This document shows positions 61,501 through 64,000 of a stretch of DNA of 64,000 nt, piece after piece. Below the pieces are notes generated by a model that saw only the letters and a program-made list of their open reading frames with translations, was not told the DNA's origin and searched no databases. Position 1 is the stretch's first letter, and the number at the start of each line of letters is the position of its first letter. Position numbers and translations under genes: made by a program. Origin of the DNA: Paulinella micropora (lineage: Eukaryota > Cercozoa > Imbricatea > Euglyphida > Paulinellidae); the NCBI GenBank assembly GCA_019918135.1, contig WBZZ01001392.1, positions 42,501 through 106,500 on the forward strand, written 5' to 3'.

Positions 61501-64000
61501 CCCGGGAGCGGATATTCTACTTGGCACTGCCCTTATCATGCAGACCAACATATCCACGGATGCCCTTTTCACCCGTATGGCAGCTGGCCAACAGTGGCCG
61601 GCCGTGCCGACACGGGCGGAGAACGAACAAATCCTCTTGGACGAGTTCGAGATCCTGACCCCGCCCCGACAGCCCAGCGGGACTGTCAATCAGGTTTTGC
61701 AACGCAGGACAATCCCAAGAGATGGTCCCTGCCACCAAGTGGTCACGCTGATGGACCTCCCCTCGGATGATAACGAGGGGGAAGCCCAAAAGCAAGGCCT
61801 TAAGGAATGTCCTTTTAGTCTCCTCCCTTTGGTGGCGATCACCACTGACGGGAGTGATGATGAAGAGGAACAGGAAGAGAAAGAAGAAAGCGAAGAGAAG
61901 ACAGACGAGACGGAGGAGAAGCAGGAGGACAGTACTGACCGTACATCCCCCACACCGCGACAGACACGATCTCGGACCACAGCGGCACGACTGGACCGTA
62001 CACCGGTCTCGGCTTTTCCGATCACGGGTCTTCCCCCAATACGCGAGGAGGAGGATGTGACTCCTCAGGGACCACCGTCACCTAGTGAGACGGCGACGCC
62101 AGCCCAGGCTGATTTTGAAGGAGCCACCGCTTCAAGCTCAAGCTCGAGTTCTTCGAGCTCGGGGCAAGATCACCGGGCCACGCAAGCCTCACACGTGACT
62201 CCCGGAGGACCATCACCCACTCCCTCCACCGCGTCTCCTAGCGAGTGGGCGCGCAAGCCCGGATCGGCCGATACGCCTAGCCGGTTAGGACCAGGGAGTC
62301 TCCCATAGAAACCTACTTTCTCACCGACAACTCCCGCTTACTCGCCCGCTTTGTCGAACGTCATGTCACCGTCTCTCCCAGACGCCAAGGCACAACCAGG
62401 TGCTAGCGTTACATCGCCCGCTCTCTCGAACGTCACGTCTCCTAGCGCACTACTTTCTCCTCCAAGACCGACTCAGTTGGAGAGGGAGCTTATAGTGATA
62501 GATGGCACGCCCCCGGCGGCAACATCGTCGTCAGGGACACCGGCGCGTCAAACCGCTACGCCTGTACCCCTATCGCAAGCTAGCTCCTCATCGTCCTCTT
62601 TGCCACGATCACTTCCACCCTTAGCCCAGCAACCTCCTATACCAGGAATGCCACAATTTTGGACACAGGGATCACAGCGATCATTGGGATTTTCTCTCAT
62701 GTCCTGCCGCTATGGATCAATCTCCCCTAACGCAGCTCGAACCTTGCCACAAGGAGATTCGAATCTGACTAACTTTCAGCTCATAGCGGTCCGAGGCCGC
62801 GCTATAACGGATACTGGCATGAGACAACTCGACCAGGGAAGACATACAATGCACCCAGTACGACCACGCATGGTTACCCGCACACACGTCGAGTTCGAGA
62901 GAGATATGCACCGTGAGGGCAAGAGCATACCAGCTGTCCCGCAAATAGGAGGTGCGGTTTTGAAGGACGTTTATAAAGACAGGAAGTCACTGTTCATTAT
63001 TCAAAACCCGATTGTCCGCCTCCGCCCATATTGGGAAGATCTCGTCCAACTCGGTCAGCACATTAAATGCACCATCGTTGCTGCTATTACCTGCCTTACC
63101 TCATCCGGGTCCATGGGATCTACGAGGACCCGTCTTTCGACGATCCAGGCAATATCACGATAGTGCAACACCGACTCGAGATCCGCGAGGACGGTGGGTA
63201 TGAAATCCCGCTTCATGGCGGCCACATACACATAGATCGGTGCTTTTCACAGCTCCGTCAATTGACAAGATATGAGGAAATGCACCAACATAGTTACGTA
63301 GCTACACGCTTATACTCGAGCCAGCTGATTAGATCAGTAGCATACGTAGCCCCTAGAGTCCAACAGGCTAAGGCGTGGGCCCGAAATTCCCTACGCCAGT
63401 TGCCGGAAATCATGGCACAAGTCAACCAAAGAGACCGAATATTCCTGGACAACAAGGGATATATCGCGTCTTATATCGGCCCAGGTTACATTGACTGTCA
63501 AGTCGTTCAGGCCTTTGTAGGTGTCACTATGAAAACCATGAACGCCTGCCATCAGGAGCGTGACCCGGGCCTTTCCCAGCCCGAGGATGTCCTCCTGTCA
63601 GAATGCATCGTTTTTGTTCCTTGCTTGCAAGGACCAGCCCCCATACAAAGCAACCCCTAGGATGATTGGATGTGCATCGAGAAACGCACCGAAATAGATG
63701 CGCATCACGATCGCTTTGTCAAAAACCCTGCGGTAACTCACCGCTGCAACATCCAGTACGTCGAAACGAACCGTACCCCGCAACATATCAGTAGGTTGCT
63801 GAACGGTCTCCCTCTCAAGTTGGTATTGCCGGCCATGGTTATGAATCGGACCCCACTGACGATGTTTCACCATCCGCCGGTTTGGGGACGATCCAGAGCT
63901 CAATTGGCCTCAATTCTGGCTTTTGGGTTGGACCAGGAAGACCCAATATCCGATACCCTGCTTTTCAGGCATTACATATCATACTCGCACGAACGGCCAT
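58567..64000 (+). mobile_element. LTR-type retroelement of unresolved family, running off the edge (fossil)
   Basis: Plus-strand relic with Gag-like segments rich in Pro, Ser and Thr (58567-60034), a Gag core-like segment (about 60160-60700) followed by a Cys/His knuckle-like piece (CAYCQHF ... HTLEVC, near 60893-60955), and a retropepsin with a DTGCNT box near 61302. Beyond this come long coding-like stretches, acidic then Ser/Thr/Pro-rich (about 61538-62640) and then more globular (about 62690-64000), which I do not recognise. No reverse transcriptase or integrase falls inside the window; they may lie beyond 64000. Broken by several interruptions. Confidence 0.6.
61200..61424 (+). pseudogene. 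Retropepsin-like domain of the third retroelement (fossil)
   Basis: FVIIDTGCNTLGLIHPRL is the active-site region of a retroviral-type aspartic protease. It follows the knuckle-bearing Gag segment, the usual Gag-protease order. Confidence 0.7.

Overview
The window is nuclear DNA from a eukaryote. It has long genes with GT-AG introns (one GC-AG), nested LTR retroelements, a Polinton-type polymerase relic, a terminal-inverted-repeat transposon and very many microsatellites (TAA, CA, CT/GA, pure G and pure A runs). No RNA gene and no prokaryotic operon was seen. The lineage cannot be fixed from sequence alone; a free-living protist, alga or early-branching fungus would fit.

Layout. 1-2.3 kb: AT-rich DNA with a perfect hairpin and a dispersed repeat, no confident gene. 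2.3-10.06 kb: decayed Ty3-like element (CCCH finger, retropepsin-like region, integrase) invaded by three copies of a ~410 bp repeat with (TAA)n tails. 10.06-19.47 kb: relatively young Ty1/copia element with both LTRs. 19.5-20.3 kb: spacer. 20.28-56.93 kb: a giant inverted repeat, arms about 18 kb, around a ~0.7 kb centre. 56.93-58.22 kb: a TIR transposon abutting the right arm end. 58.5 kb to the edge: a third retroelement, running off the window.

Central result. Each arm of the palindrome carries one very large receptor gene; the two are divergent, head to head, with start codons 1,140 bp apart. I could place 27 exons in each copy with all splice phases closing: 3,522 codons in the plus-strand copy and 3,597 in the minus-strand copy. 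The predicted protein has a signal peptide, EIGHT tandem PhnD-like (phosphonate/phosphate periplasmic-binding-protein type) domains separated by ephrin-receptor-like cysteine-rich modules, a class C (GABA-B/mGlu-like) seven-helix domain and a long Ser/Pro-rich tail. Class C receptors usually carry a single LIVBP-type flytrap, so an array of eight PhnD-type sensor domains on one seven-helix receptor is the most unusual thing here.

Domains 4-7 are near-identical two-exon cassettes of 1,110 coding bases, phase-symmetric (0/0), so cassettes can be added or lost without breaking frame. Intron and exon variants show that sequence has been copied between cassettes since the arms duplicated (a domain-6 type intron and exon inside domain 3 of the plus copy). 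The centre of the palindrome, which must hold both promoters, contains a relic of a Polinton-type family B DNA polymerase.
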